A DNA stretch of 64,000 bases from Blastobasis lacticolella (lineage: Eukaryota > Arthropoda > Insecta > Lepidoptera > Blastobasidae), in the NCBI GenBank assembly GCA_905147135.1, contig LR990050.1, positions 10,910,001 to 10,974,000 of the forward strand, given 5' to 3'. Of the stretch, positions 10,843 to 24,122 are shown piece by piece. Position 1 is the stretch's first letter. Every line of letters starts with the position of its first letter. The notes beneath the pieces were generated by a model. It was given only the letters and a program-made list of their open reading frames with translations. It was not told the origin of the DNA and did no database searches. Position numbers and translations under genes: made by a program.

Positions 10843-11686
10843 TCACAGAATCTGTGTTATTTTGAGTGGCTTAGCGAGTTCAGTTCAGGTTGGTGTTGGT
10901 GCAATGCTTTTTCTTGTTATGAATAGTTTAAATCAAGGCCTCGTCATAAAGTTTAGTACAATCCGTATTACCTCGTATTACTTACTTATGTTTCAATTAT
11001 ATGTATATGTAATACGTACAACTGTTAAACCATAGGTGCGAAGTGACTATAAGTATTAACCTATTACAATCATGCCTATAATTACTTTACCTATTCTTTC
11101 CTTTAAACTTCCTCTGCTGCCTCGACTCACTCAAGTTCGTCTAGCTCCATACAAAACTCAGTTACAATTTTGTCGTGATACGCAGCGCAGCAAAAGTTGT
11201 GCAATTAACTTTTGCAAAGTTGCATAATCATTACTGTCAATCATGAGTATTATTTTTGCCAAAATCTTCTATATTCAGTGTCACGCTCCCCAAAGAACGG
11301 CTCACGCAGTCATAAGTAACGTGCTTTATTAATATACAATTTTAACGAAGTTAATATTTACGGAGTCACACGAAATTAAATTAAGGTTTTAGACAATAAG
11401 CGGGAAGATTCGCCGGCGCGGCGGTGTAGCGCGATTTGCTGAGGCATTATAAAATTTAATTTTAATCCCGGGGCGCAAATAAGATAGGATTTCACCCTTG
11501 CTTATCTGTGTTACGTAACCTCCAGTCGTGTAATCTATGCTGAGCGCGCCCGCCGCCGGATACATGTAATGATTTTATAAGCTTTGCCCCGTTCTTATTG
11601 GATGTTCGTGTTGTTTGGACCTGCTGCAATTCTATCATAATTAAGTATAGTTGATAATATCAAAAATCGTTTTGTTTGTTCTATTC
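10843..11686. other. No supported gene
   Basis: AT-rich sequence between two SINE copies. A GC-rich patch at 11400-11480 has no coding signature. Confidence 0.45.
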
Positions 11687-11947
11687 GATGACCCGAGTGT
11701 GTTCAGTGGTGCTGTGGTCAACAGCCGGTCTGCCACGCAAGAGGTCCCAGGTTCGATTCCCGGCGGGGCAGAAATTGAAATTATGCATTCTAATGTCTGG
11801 TAAGGGTCTGGGTGTTCTATGTATAAAAAGTATCTCTGTATTTAAGGGTATTTCAGTAGTATATCAGTTATCTCGCACCCACAGTACAAGCTTTGCTTAG
11901 TTTGGAGCGAGGTGCTGTGTGAATTAGTCCACGATTATTTATTTATT
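11687..11947 (+). mobile_element. tRNA-derived SINE family 2, copy 2, uninterrupted
   Basis: The head includes CAGGTTCGATTCCC (box B), the body includes GGGTCTGGGTGTTCTATGTA, and the tail ends in ATTTATTTATT. This copy runs straight from GCAGAAATTGAAATTA into the body, which defines the empty site for the insertion in copy 1. Confidence 0.85.
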
Positions 11948-12199
11948 GCTCGCTTTAGCACCATGTAGTGGGACAGAGTCTTCACCGTCGAAAACTTTTG
12001 GTCAGCATATGTTTTGTAGCATCTCCACACACCGTCAAGTGGTCATGCCACTTGTCAAGCGTCATTTTTTTATGGCCTAGGGAGGCGGACGGACGGACGG
12101 TCCACCTGACTGGTGCCGGCCTTTGAGGTATCGGACCGGCCGGTAGGCAGGCGACCAGCCTTGTAGGTCTGAGAAGGCATTAAAGTGATAGATACAGTC

Positions 12200-12262
12200 A
12201 GGGTTCCCAATGGAAAACATTAGTCAATCTCGCTTCGCCAACTGTTGGCGGCACACCTAACA
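12200..12262 (+). repeat. Dispersed repeat family B, short copy
   Basis: The block GGGTTCCCAATGGAAAAC, AGTCAATCTCGCTTCGCCAA and the GGCGGCACAC that follows parallels 4315-4370 and 23990-24010. Confidence 0.55.
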
Positions 12263-12840
12263 AGAGGTGACCAAGTGTTTTGGCTTTTTACGTGCGACGG
12301 CTACCACCGGACCCGCACAATCCGATAGGAAAACGCCTATTCGCCAGAGCCTCGTCAGTCCGTCTGTCATTACCACGGGGGATCACAAGCACAATGTGAG
12401 ATTGGCTTGGGCCTCTGACATGGTGATGGTGAAATATAAGTGTGGATATGTTAGCATGTTTTATTATTGCACTTGAGCAACCTAAAATAGAAAACATTGC
12501 GAATATCGACACTGTTTATTAGCGAAATGTTATTTTATTAAAATAAGCATTTATATTTAGATTTTTTAATAAATCAATATTTCGAATAATTGGCGAAGAT
12601 GACTCACTGATTGTTTCCGTGTACTCTGATTGGCAACGAACAAGGACTAATAATAGGGACGCTTTTTGACATGCTTGGCTCAAAATAACCCGGAGTCTAG
12701 GGCCGTAAAGCCAATAATTAAAAAGTAAATATCGACAGGAGCGCCATCACCTGTCAGCAAAGTTTCGTGGCCCTCAGTCTAGTGGCCAAAGTGGCGACAA
12801 GCAATCTCGATAGTTTGGCGCCTCATATGGCGTTTCTATT
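12263..12840. other. No supported gene
   Basis: Opposite-strand frames at 12267-12476 and 12288-12512 are mutual shadows without domain support. Confidence 0.45.
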
Positions 12841-12860
12841 TATTTGGATTTCTGGCGTGT

Positions 12861-13363
12861 GAAAAATATAAAAAATAATCATCTTGGCGTTAATGTCCCG
12901 GTTGTGCACTCGCGCACGAGGGCCCGGGGTCCGCCGTGACCATGATCCAGGATTTGGCAGGCCATTTGACCTCCATGACCCTGCTACCAGGAGAACCTGA
13001 CCAGATTGGATCATGGTTACACATCCAGTCGCCTGAATGTGCAGGTTTCATCACGATGAATTTTTAAGCCATAAATTTTAAATGTACTTATGAATTTTTT
13101 CCAATATTTTTACTATGACGTATCATTCAATTATGTATACTTTTTTATTTTAAGAAAATGTAGCCATAATATGAATCTGATGAATAAATAAATGATAATG
13201 ATAATGATGTTTTCCCTTACCGTAAGAACATCAGTTAGTATTCAACTAATGTACATAACTCAGAAAACAGTCATTGGTACATGGCCGGAGCGGGATTCCA
13301 ACCCGGGACCTCTGGCTTACGAGTCGGATACTCTAACCGCTCGGCCACCGACGCTCTACGCTC
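12861..13363 (-). mobile_element. SINE with GAT-type tail, copy 2 (minus strand), interrupted
   Basis: The copy is bounded by a 20-bp target duplication, TATTTGGATTTCTGGCGTGT at 12841-12860 and the same with one change at 13364-13383. On the minus strand the head shows TCGGTGGCCGAGCGG (box-A region) and the box-B region GGGTTGGAATCC, which carries one change from the canonical GGTTCGAATCC. The 3' end lies by an A-rich tract near 12861-12880. A foreign segment at 13059-13205 splits the body. Confidence 0.9.
13059..13205. mobile_element. 147-bp AT-rich insertion within a SINE copy
   Basis: The SINE body continues uninterrupted across this point in the 48377 copy (CATCGTGATGAAACC on its strand). 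Here the segment is bounded by GATG at 13055-13058 and 13206-13209. It ends in ATGATAATGATAAT, a short tandem tail like that of an RTE- or SINE-type retroposon. The family is not identified. Confidence 0.6.
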
Positions 13364-13383
13364 TATTTGGATTTCTGGCATGT

Positions 13384-15639
13384 AAACACATTTAACTCAT
13401 AGATATACAAACTATGCTGTCTCCCAAACTAAGTTGGCTTCATCTCCAGTCAACCTATCACCACTCGCAAACAACAATTATAAATGTATTTATTTAATTC
13501 ATAAACCTCCTATACCTGTATCTACCACAAAACAACCGTCAAAGCCACCCCGCATATTGGCACCCGCCCGCGCAAACAACTCTCGAAAGAAGTCAATAGC
13601 GCCATTATTATTCAGCGTCTATCTCTTCTTAATAAGAAAACGTGTATCTAATACGGTGTTTGATATTCGCGCGCTCTGTCGATGTGGTGTCGTAATGGCG
13701 CGGAATCACAATATCTCGTTATAAGCGGGTAAAGCGGGTGAAACAAAGAAGCTGGCGCGTGTTCGGAATGCAGAGGGCGGGAGTCTCTAGCAGCTGAGAA
13801 GCTCCGGATTCCGGCTGCGGCGGCTGCAACCCTCCGTCACCACGCACTGCTTTTTGAACGAATATCTTGTTTCGTGTGTACTCAACTAACTGCTTAAATA
13901 TAGCTTTTTAATATTATTTTAGCAAGCGAAACACATCAGAACTTGAGTTTTATAACGTCTAAAAATATACAATTAAACAATTAGCATGTTTCAACAAACA
14001 GTCTCGGTGTATGTGGGTGACTGCACTTTGTAATTTGATCAAACATGCACCCCCTTTCATTTAACTAAATGATTTGTTGTTTTTTTTTTTCAGTATTAAA
14101 TTAGCAATGAATGGTGCAAGCGTCACGCGAACCGAGCCCACGCTACTCCTTAACCCAATTCTGGCATTCATTTCGCCAGTTCACTCGTAAAATTTTAATG
14201 GCTGGAGGAAATGTCGACCTTATATAAGAAGGAAAACGAAGGGGTTCGCTGAATCACCTTGAACAAAAGCCCGGGGCTCTATCAGTTAATACGTTACCTA
14301 ATTAATCATGTTTTTACGACCGTTACGGGAACGCTAACTAATGTTTTTCATTGACATAAAGCAACAGTAAACGAAAACCGTGAAATGGGATCCACTGTTT
14401 ATTTTAATTTATTTACTTTCTTCCAGCGAGACGTCAACGATGTAGGCGAACTCCCGCTTTATAGCCATGCACGTTATAAAGTGAGGCTCAAATAAATCCG
14501 TTCGCCGTTCATTTCTTAATTGGATTCTCAAGTTTATTTGCGGACTGATCCCCTCGTTTTACATTAAATCTGTTTATTTCGAAAATTGTAGCTATGAGGC
14601 AGTGACTAGAAAAGCAGTTACGTGAAACTTTTGTTTAAAATTGATCAGATAGAAACCAAAACATGAGGGTGGTGACGTCCCTACGTCATAGTTGTGAAGT
14701 AGGTGAAAGTAGCAAAATGTTGTCAGCAAGAGTGGCGTAATAGATCGCGGTGGCCGCGAGCCGGCGACGACAAAGCGCGCCGCCGATTGGCGGAGGAGTT
14801 TTAACAGCCGCCATATATCTGAGCGCATCCTGAACCTTACGAACCTCCGGAAGTGCCCATAAAGTGAGCATTAAAACGAGCACTCTTTTTACACTTTATT
14901 ATCATTGGATGTGAACGTTCGGCTCAGATTCCATCGCAATTTGCCACGCCGCGAAGAAGACGCTCGCTTGTCCGGCGCGTTTTATCGTAAAATCGATATA
15001 ACTGATGATGGGCTCGAGGTCCGAAACGTCATGGCTTATGAACTTGCGTTTACGATGGACATCGAATCGCCATTTTGATGTTCTTGCCCAACTTATACAG
15101 CCGTGGCTTTTACTTTTTAGGACTTCACGCCGTCGCCGAGCCTATAGGAATTTTTATGGACAAAATTTTGTTGGTGTGTTACTCCAAATGGACGGTCTCG
15201 GCTACCGGTAGCCGTGCATGCGCTTCGCTCATCCGATTAGTGTATATTGATCAGAGCCTGACTGTGTCGGTTCAGATGGAGCTTACGGCAATTATATTAT
15301 TATGCTAATAACGTATTGTGAGTTATTGCCGCATTGACGCCGCGCCGGATCGCGGAGATCGAGTTACGCAAGTTTCGGCCAAGTTTTAAGACCCTGCCGA
15401 AGGCCTCTTACTAACTATCTTCCTTAACGCCTTAGTTAAGAAGCGCCTTATGAGAACTTTGACGCCGAGATTGAGGAAGCTATTACGGGATCCGTTCAGA
15501 TAGATATAAGCGGGATGTCACTTCCACGCTCGACTTTGTGGAGTTGTTTACTTTGATGGTGCCAAGTTTCGCCTAATTTATATGAGGAGAGAACAGTATT
15601 ACTAGCGCATCAAAGTTCAAAATAAAAGTTTATAATCGA
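13384..15639. other. No supported gene
   Basis: Several overlapping short frames occur on both strands (for example 14592-14828 and 14686-14883), none with recognisable domains. A moderately GC-rich part at 14740-15480 has no convincing splice-bounded frame. Confidence 0.4.
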
Positions 15640-16010
15640 AACGTGCGCCGAGAGTGTTCCCAGCGGCGGAGATCCAGTTCAAACACGGTGTGCCGCGGCG
15701 GAGCGGATACGTCGGGAAAGCGTTATCTGGAATTACGTACATTAGAGGAAAGAAAGGGAAGATTAAATATTATCTCTGACAATATTTGTGTAGTGCACTA
15801 CGGTTAGTAGGTAGAGTTGGGCATCGGATCGGGCAGTGGTTGCATCCCGCTCTATCATTACTTCCGCTCCGCTCTCAACTGGGGCAATCGATACGGCGCG
15901 CGGGGCGCCCCCCGCCGGCGCGCATCACTCGCGTGACAATCGCTCACGCGCGCGCCGCCGCCGCCGCCACCGCCGACGCTCACGACTGACGACCGACTGC
16001 CGACCTTCAA
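15640..16010. promoter_or_regulatory. CpG-rich block, possible regulatory or 5' exon sequence
   Basis: This is the most GC- and CpG-rich stretch in the left half. It includes a CCG/CCGCC run at about 15954-15976 and clustered GCGCGC. It could be a promoter, a 5' untranslated exon or just a compositional island. No TATA box, splice pair or coding frame with recognised content decides it. Confidence 0.25.
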
Positions 16011-17154
16011 CTTTTCATTTATTACATGTTTTCGTTAATTAGATGAATAAGAACAAAAGGAAAAACTACATTGACCTAATTCAACGGGGATGTCACAACC
16101 GATGATGTTGACTGTAATAGCATATAGCGTCCAATCGAATAACATTCACTATACAAATTAATATTTTTATGGTACTCAATGACTAACGAGCAGATATCAT
16201 GTCTGGTGTAAAGAAGTAACGCACTGTCGCCAATGACATCAATGTAGAGCAACAAACATGCAGAACCGCAGTGTATTGTCACTGCGAGGACTAAAATGAT
16301 AATATGTTCTTGCTTGTATTAATGTTGGCCACCACCGGAAAATCTGAAGTATATTCCCGTGAATCCTTCTGTTGAAACCACGGGTTTCGTCAGACAGATA
16401 ACTCAACATTTTGATACTTTGTTTTGAACTTTATATTTCCATATGTTGTTATCACAATTTTAAAGTCAAGAAAGACAGGTTATTGTAGCTTATATTAGTA
16501 ATTAAAATGTAAAATGCTCTTAACATAGTTTGTTCAGCACTTAATGGACCTTTTATGTTGGCAGAAACACCTCCAGCCCCATACTCGACTAAGTTCAGAT
16601 TTAAAAACGTCCTCGAAAATAAGAAGCGAGGGCGTGCTCTGCACGGCCCGAGGCGCCGACACCTGGCCCCGCAATCACTGCACCTGTTCTAATATTTATT
16701 GCGTGTGAATATCATATGCCACTTCTTTCCCCCGCTGATTGTGACTTCCCCTCCCTCACCGAAGAAGGGAGACGCTCGTTTGCCGCGCAAAGTTTTCCTA
16801 TGGAGCCGTTATTGGATATGTTTGTTGCTCACAGCGCGCCTACTCCCGAATTTTAAGAGAGCGCCGAACAGGAATGTTTGGTGTGGTGTGTTTGTGTGCT
16901 GTATACGCGCTAGGAACTTTTTGACTACGGATTTTCGTCATTATGGAAGCAAGTGGAGCGTTATTGACAGTGGCGTTCTTAAAACTTGACAGTGGCGCTG
17001 ATTCTGGTTTGTGGTTGAATCAGAGTACTAATATCAAATAGTCTTTGAAATTCATTGAGTGTTTGAAGGACGAATTCGTATGTCGCATGTATATAGTAAT
17101 TAACGCTATATTTGTTACTTCTCTTTAATACTTTTATCATTATTAACTATTAAC
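16011..17154. other. No supported gene
   Basis: Frames at 16076-16282 (minus) and 16699-16989 (plus) lack domains and splice support. Confidence 0.45.
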
Positions 17155-17375
17155 TAGCTTTTGCCCGCGACTTCGTCCGCGTAAAATTCGGTTTTATCGT
17201 TCCAGACCAGTTCCCGCGATAACCACATTGAATTTCCGGATAAATTATAGCCTATGTGCTATTCTGGGTTATAAGCTTTATTACAGCCAAATTTCATCAA
17301 AATCTGTTCAGTAGTTTTTTCGTGAATGACAAACATCCAAGCATACATTCTTACAAACTTTCGCATTTATAAATG
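17155..17375 (+). repeat. Dispersed repeat, family C
   Basis: It opens with CTAGCTTTTGCCCGCGACTT, continues through TTATAGCCTATGTGCTATTC and ends in ACTTTCGCATTTATAA. A short piece recurs inverted at 39236-39276. The sequence type matches a repeat seen throughout lepidopteran genomes, and 22440-22660 and 49540-49745 appear to be related copies in the opposite orientation. Confidence 0.65.
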
Positions 17376-18162
17376 TTAACAAGGATGATTTAATCGTTCT
17401 CAGCAGCATTAATAGGCACATATTAGTTATAGAGTGTTTTGTCTAACAGAACCAAGGTACACGGTAATTGGCAATTACCATTAAAGTAGAACTACAGCAA
17501 TCGACTTAGCATAATTCTCCCTTTTGGTTTAAAGTAAGTTAACGAAGTGGTCGGATTCTTATGAGACCGCTACGTCGTTATTGTTATCTGCAGGCCTTAA
17601 CTAGAGTCCATTGGTGTGGTCTTAGTGCTTCCTTTCTTAGTGGCAAAAATTGATACTTGTGCTATAATTATAGGACTCAATTCAATTATTTATTGCAGTA
17701 AACGACTAGTTATTTATTGCTCGAACGGAACATTAATTTTATTATATAATAGTTTTATTATTGGCAATGCAATTTTGAATTGTACAATTATAACTAAATT
17801 TCATTGCTGTAAAACTGTATGGAGAGAAAGAAAGAAATAAATGTTATTCAAATCCGGCTAGCCTATAATTATCCACCTAAAACGTAGGTTTGTAACATAC
17901 TTAATTGGACATTGTTGACAATAATAGGTAATTAATACTTACCAGAATAGCTGAGATACCGGATAGCCAGGAATTATAATTGATGATTAAAATATACTTA
18001 TTATTACTTAAACAAGATCTGATCTTTTCATTATTTGTGATTGAGTTAGGGAATGTACAGTTTATCTGAAGATATGAGGTAGGTGCTGTAATGATGTTAT
18101 ATCCACACATTTCAAACAATTTTCGCTAATGAAATGTTTTTAAAATCTGTGATTACACGATT
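17376..18162. other. No supported gene
   Basis: AT-rich sequence. Frames at 17616-17840 and 17901-18119 have no domain or splice support. Confidence 0.45.
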
Positions 18163-18415
18163 TGACGACTTGAGTGGTACCGTTGGTTAACATGCCGATC
18201 TGCTACGCAGAGGTCCCAGATTCGATTATCGGTTGGGCACAAAATAAAATGATAATATTTAATTTCATACATAATAAGTATGTATTTTATTTAAAAGTAG
18301 TATTAGTTAATGAGTTATCTAGCACCCTTAACATTAGCTTTGCTTAATTTGGTGCTGGCTAGATGGCGCTGTGTGAATTGTCCAAGCATATTTATTATTA
18401 TTTATTTATAACCTA
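18163..18415 (+). mobile_element. tRNA-derived SINE family 2, copy 3
   Basis: The head is diverged (GACTTGAGTGGTACCG for box A; box B weakened to AGATTCGATTATC). The body block ATGAGTTATCTAGCACCC, the ATTTGGTGCTGGCTAGATGG block and a TTATTATTTATTT tail identify the family. This is the most diverged of the three full-length copies. Confidence 0.82.
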
Positions 18416-21400
18416 ATGCTGCAATTTTTAACGAATGCTCAACAAAGTTGTGGTGCCTTAGCTCAGCTTCTACTGGATTAGTAGCCCCATATAAGCATCC
18501 ACTAAGAAATATTTTTAAAATTCCTATTACATGTATCCATCGTGGGCAGAATACAAAAAAGTGACCCATGTAAACGAAGTTTTGAAAATGGCTAGTTACT
18601 CTATAGCTTTCTCGGCAGTTTACGATAAAATAATGTCATCAGTCTTCGACCCAAACGTATCTTGCTCCTCCAAGCGTTACTCAGCAAGTCTATTAAGACG
18701 CTTTCGCCGTATTATATTATTAGGGCTGACAATGAGTCTTGAAGCTTTAACATTCCCGTAGTTTCTAGAAAGTGCCAAGGCTACTGAAGCCGCACAACTC
18801 TACCTTGTGGCTGTACTCGCATGAGGAGCGGCGGGAGGGCAGGAACAAAAGGCTCACGTAATTAGACCGACCCCGGCAATACATAAATAATTTGCCTCAC
18901 GTACCGCTTTGTTCGCAGAGAAACAGCTTTTTATTTAACGCTGTTATATCAAGAACAACGCTTGGTGTGCTTTTGATGGCGGTAATCTGCTGCCCTTTCA
19001 GCCAGGTGGGTGCGGACCTTTGTTGTAACACTATCTTGTGGATTTGGTCATTATGCGAGCGTCTTCTATAGCTATATGAATATAATTTTACTTTTTGACC
19101 CGTAATCGTACTATAGGTATTAATAGAATACTCGAGCACCATAAAAATAGAAAACTCGTGATTTCAACACTGATACTATATTGTAAAAAGTAAATACGCA
19201 GTGAATACTTACGAGCCAACAAAAGGGCTGCGATATTTTTTACTTTAATATATTATATTCTAAAAGTTCTACGTAATTATTTATAATAGAACTGCCGTCG
19301 AAATCCATTGTGTAAAATGGATTTAATTCTAAGGTTGCCAAATGAATAAGTTTTTTCTCTTGAGCGTTTGACCTTTTGCTAACGAAATAATGACCTTTTT
19401 TAGGTTTTTTTTTACTAAGGGTAATTAGCTTCACGCAAACCTCATCAACTATAACGAAAACTTTTAGATGTTTTGAGAACATTTGAACTAAAAAAAAAAC
19501 ATTTAACTTACGTAAACTTCAACTGGCCCCTTTGTTTAGGAAACATAAAACTTTGGTTATTCAATATCTCACAATTTTACCCCTTTGTTATTTTATCCGA
19601 AAAAAGACCTCCCGTAAACGGATAGCCACGAAATATTTGACATTAAATTCGGCTGCTGGAATTTTGCTTTGGTGTAAAAGGAAAAGAAAATGTAGGCTGG
19701 TCCGCTTAATGAAACAAATTTTCAGGGTGGCGACATCTAAACCCTGGCCCTTTGTAGTGCGTTCGCTGCCGGCGCTTTGTCCCAAAGTCGACCCGCGCCA
19801 CTCTTTTGTGCCGCCTACAAATATTGCTAATTACGATTAAAAAGAACCCTCTGGAACTCTGCGCGTGCTTCTATCCAGTTATGCATTTCACTATTATATT
19901 TTTAACTTAAAATTCTACACTAAACACGTACACGATGATTGCTAAATCCTATTCGAGACTGAAAAAGAAACAAATTCAGTCGATGCAAAGAGAAAAGATA
20001 AAATACGAAAACGTGTAAAAATTGCCTTGCGCTTACGAGAATCTCTTTTAGGCCGTCCTTTTGACAACAACTTAGTGTCTCAATCCTTCGATTTTATCTC
20101 GCAAATGCTTTACAGCCAGTCCGAATTATGATGTCAACGTGACCTGCACTGTATAGCTTAACGGTATTAGGGAAAAATCGCTACAAAATTTTACGTCCTC
20201 CGAGCGACACCCCCCTAATAATGTCTGCTTAAGGGCCGGCGGTAACATGGAGTACACATTTACGCTCCGTTAAATGGGGAAAGCTTTTTTCGTGTTTAGT
20301 GTCACAAAAACTGTTATTAGCTTGAATTGTGCCGGAAAAAGCCACGGCCATGTCGGTTGCTAAGGGAAAAATTGAAAGGCATTTTAGGAAGATTAGAGTC
20401 TCCACCCCAAATGTAACGTGAACAAACATTGTCTACACGGGACGCAGCCCGACCCAATATCTTCTTGGAGAAATAGAATTTGGTCTTCTGACCCATAAAG
20501 TTGTTTTCTCGGCCGACAAAGCGTTATCAGCGTTGAAAAAATGGAAGGTAACGTCTTTACGCTTGGAAATGTGATTGTGTTGTAAAGGACCTTCAAATAT
20601 TTAACAGCTCTTCAAAATTATTAGTATAAGGTTTTTTCTCTCCTACTTGTCCTACTGGTAAGAATAGTATTTTAAAAGAGACATTTGTGAGGATGTTCGG
20701 GTGTACTTCTTCATGCACTAAGGAATGAATTTCGATTACATTTGGTATAAATGTAGCTTATTCATAGGAGACGTTCTTTATTCTGTGCTTAACCCCAGAA
20801 TTTATCCCTAAATTCCATGTTTTCAATGTGGTTGGTCCGGAACATAATCGAATGTTACGCGGACAAAATCGCGGGCAAAAGATAGTGATCTATGCAGTGA
20901 ACAGGGTATCGATCGTGTTCGACCTAACCGTCCGGTTATTGAATACATGACCAATTACAATCAAAGCACCGGTTTTACAAATGATATGGCTTAATCGCCA
21001 TCCACGATAACCCATGCGGCAATATGGGCTTGATTAGGCCTGTCTCGGCGGATACTTTCCGATAAATTCAAGATCACGAAAATATTATGATATTTTTTCA
21101 ACATTATTTCTCGTAAAGGGGATATAATTTCACCGATTCTTGGCCTACATTATAGTCCTTTAAAAACGCATGCTTTTTGTTTAAATTACCGCACTCAAAC
21201 CCCGCAAATCAAAAAGATTGTTTAATTTACCTATACATACAGAACAAACAAAAGAACCCCTATCCCCGTACAAGGTGCATAGGGTTCACAAATATGGCTA
21301 TCAAGCTTTTAATATGTCATATTAAATGCAGTCATTTATTTATTATTCAGTGTGTGTCGCTCGTGTAGCCGATTACTCGTTCCTAATATAGTCTACTTGA

Positions 21401-22439
21401 CTAGTACCTTAATGTGAGGTTCGCGTGGGCGGAAATGGACGTTTGGTATTCTCATTGGGGAGTAACAACAAGACATTTTAAGCGTCCTACCTTAAGCCTG
21501 GCATTAATAAAATAACAAGTGAATTATTCAGATTTCCAAGGAACCCTTCCCTTCAATAAATAATCAGCGCTTCACTCGAAAACATACAGAAGACGCCGTA
21601 TTTCCGGAATCATTTGCTTTGTTTCAATTTAGGATAGCATCGGATTGGTTCGTTGCTTTCAATTAAACATCTGAAGCACCTTCTTTCACTTACCTATAGG
21701 TAGCCTATTTAATATTATTGGCATAAAACCTACTACCTACACATAATGTGCACTTAACTAAAATTGTATTAATTTTAACGCACCTACATAAAATTTTACA
21801 TTTAACGGCTACGTAATAAAGGGACCCATTCAATCATAGGTGCAATAACAAACATTTGACGTGATAAACACGCTTTATGAGGTGGGCACAATAGGTAATA
21901 ACTAATAATATGGCTTGATGGCTGAGTAGGTAATGGTAAGTGACCGCACCCTGTCGCACGCAGGCCGTGTCCGCCCCCATGTCATTTCATGCTCCGAAAT
22001 CTGTGACGAATGACACGTGCCATAGGACCGCCGCACTTCGCGCCACGCCGCCACCACGCCACGCAACTAATTCGCCAAATCCTGGAAAATTAGCTTGCCC
22101 GCAAATGGGGTTACGGTGACTAGTTTATACTTAATCCGAATTTATTGCAGACTGCGTACTAATGGTGTTTGGTTACGCGGATTGATCAAGCTATAGGCAA
22201 CGGCTTACCGTGAGGAAGACTGCACTTAGATACAAGCATAATCAGCAACCCGTAACTGACCAGTTTTGATGAATTTGCGACTTAGAGATCGCTGTGTTGA
22301 AAACAGAGTAGAGAATACCCTATCTTTTATTTTCTAGGTCTTCAGAGGTCCTAACAATGAAAATAACAAGAAGTGATTGTTTTTGGTATGGCAGAAGCAT
22401 GAAAATAGCTAAGAGATGTGGAAGGAGTGTCAAGCTATA
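18416..22439. other. Long stretch without a supported gene
   Basis: Frames of up to about 100 residues (19532-19840) occur on both strands without domains or splice pairs. Confidence 0.4.
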
Positions 22440-22660
22440 CTAATAATATAAAGAGAAAAAATTTGTGTGTTTGTTTGTAAGGAATAAATTTAAAAATACT
22501 GGACCGATTTTAAAAATTCTTTCACAAGTAGAATGCTAAATTATCACTGAGTAACATAGATTATTTTTTATCCCAGGGAAACAAAAAATTCCGTCTGGAA
22601 AGTTAATTCTTTACAGCGATCCGATCTGGGCTCTAGTACAAGACGCTTAGAACCATACGG
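22440..22660 (-). repeat. Dispersed repeat, family C-like
   Basis: TTTGTGTGTTTGTTTGTAAG, ACTGGACCGATTTTAAAAAT and ATTATTTTTTATCCCAGGG follow in the order also seen at 49540-49745. The class is undetermined. Confidence 0.55.
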
Positions 22661-23930
22661 AAAAAAGGCGTGTAGCTATTGTATATTTGTATTTTTATAT
22701 TAAAAATATATTGCCTCTCTAATTACAGATACAAATTATGTTTAGGAAATCCTAAGTATCGATATAGATATGTAACAATTTTAATAGCATTTAACATCAA
22801 CATAACATTTGGTAGGTTAATACCTACAATTACATTAGTTACAATTACAAATATTTTAAAGTACCGTGCTGGCCACTTAAAAGTATCATGAATAAAATCA
22901 ATGAATTGTACGTGGTAGGATATAATATGAAATGGGATTTATTAGAAACTAGCAGAGCGGCGCGCGGCGCGGGCGTCGGCGGAGTGACGGCGGGAGGAGG
23001 CGGGAGGTATTAGTTTTCGCCACATTGAACGCGTTGTGGGATCCAACTTATTAGGAGATGTGATCATGCGAATAATACGCGCTTCATACGTTTTATTGCG
23101 CAAGGGGTTCGCTCTCGAGCGATACAGTTCAGAGCTGCTTCAAAATTAATATCTTTTACGTTCCAAATACGAATGCCTTTCAGATACCCGCTCGAGCGGT
23201 GCTACACGCTTATTGTGAATCGAGGAAAACCGATAATATATTCTTTTCTGAAAACCTTACACGTTTAATATCATACAATAGAGAGTCTGATAATAGGTAT
23301 CGAATACAACATCCTCGACATAAGAAAAGTACAAGATAAGTAGACACACAACAGTTGGTTTCGTATTTCGACAGCGTCTCGCTGACTCTGATTATGTAGA
23401 TTCCTTTAGAGAGGAGATTTTACGCAAACATACGAATGAAGATCGAATCAGATATGCATGGGATCAGTTTTTCATCCTTAGGAAAATATGGAAAGCGTGT
23501 TTATCGTAAATAACCTTAAAGGAAAGGAATTTTGGTATTGTGCCAGTTTTCTTGTTTGTCCGAGTTATGGTCGCGGAACCTGAGATGTAGGTGTAATTTA
23601 TCGCGCGACCCCGAGCAGCCAGTTTATCGGGGACTAACCTCGGCTGTATCGGGATAAAAGTTGGAGTGGAATAAATAAAAGCTTGTATTCTAGTGCCTAA
23701 ATTCGAAATAAGGTTTGAGTAGAGTCCACCTCAAATCCAATCGAGCAAAGTGCCCGCGCGGTGTCGTGCAGTCTCCGCGGGGTTATTTAGCTGAAATGTT
23801 TCGCTTGTTGACAGGGCGCGTTATTGAGTAACGCTGGCCATATTGAGCGTCCTCCGGGGACCGCAGCTCCCTGGCGGTGTTGGCATGGCTTAACTGGAGA
23901 CGTGTTTCTGGAGAACCTAATAATATTCCG
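22661..23930. other. No supported gene
   Basis: Contains a 70-bp purine- and GC-rich patch at about 22955-23010. No coding exon was resolved. Confidence 0.4.
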
Positions 23931-24122
23931 GCACGGGGTGCCGATCGACTCCTGAAACAGTCTCAGAGGCAGCAGAAGACTTAAGTCAATGTCGCTTCGC
24001 CAACCTTCGTTAGAAGGAACACTTAACGAGTGATGAGCTTATAGCGGTGCTGAAATTCGACTAGTCAAAATAGAGTCGAAACGGTCACCCTTCTAGTTCT
24101 CGGACTCTAGGTGTGTTGCTTA
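23931..24122 (+). repeat. Dispersed repeat family B, second long copy
   Basis: CACGGGGTGCCGATCGACTC, GTCAATGTCGCTTCGCCAAC and the AGCGGTGCTGAAATTCGA that follows occur in the same order as at 4265-4470. Confidence 0.6.
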
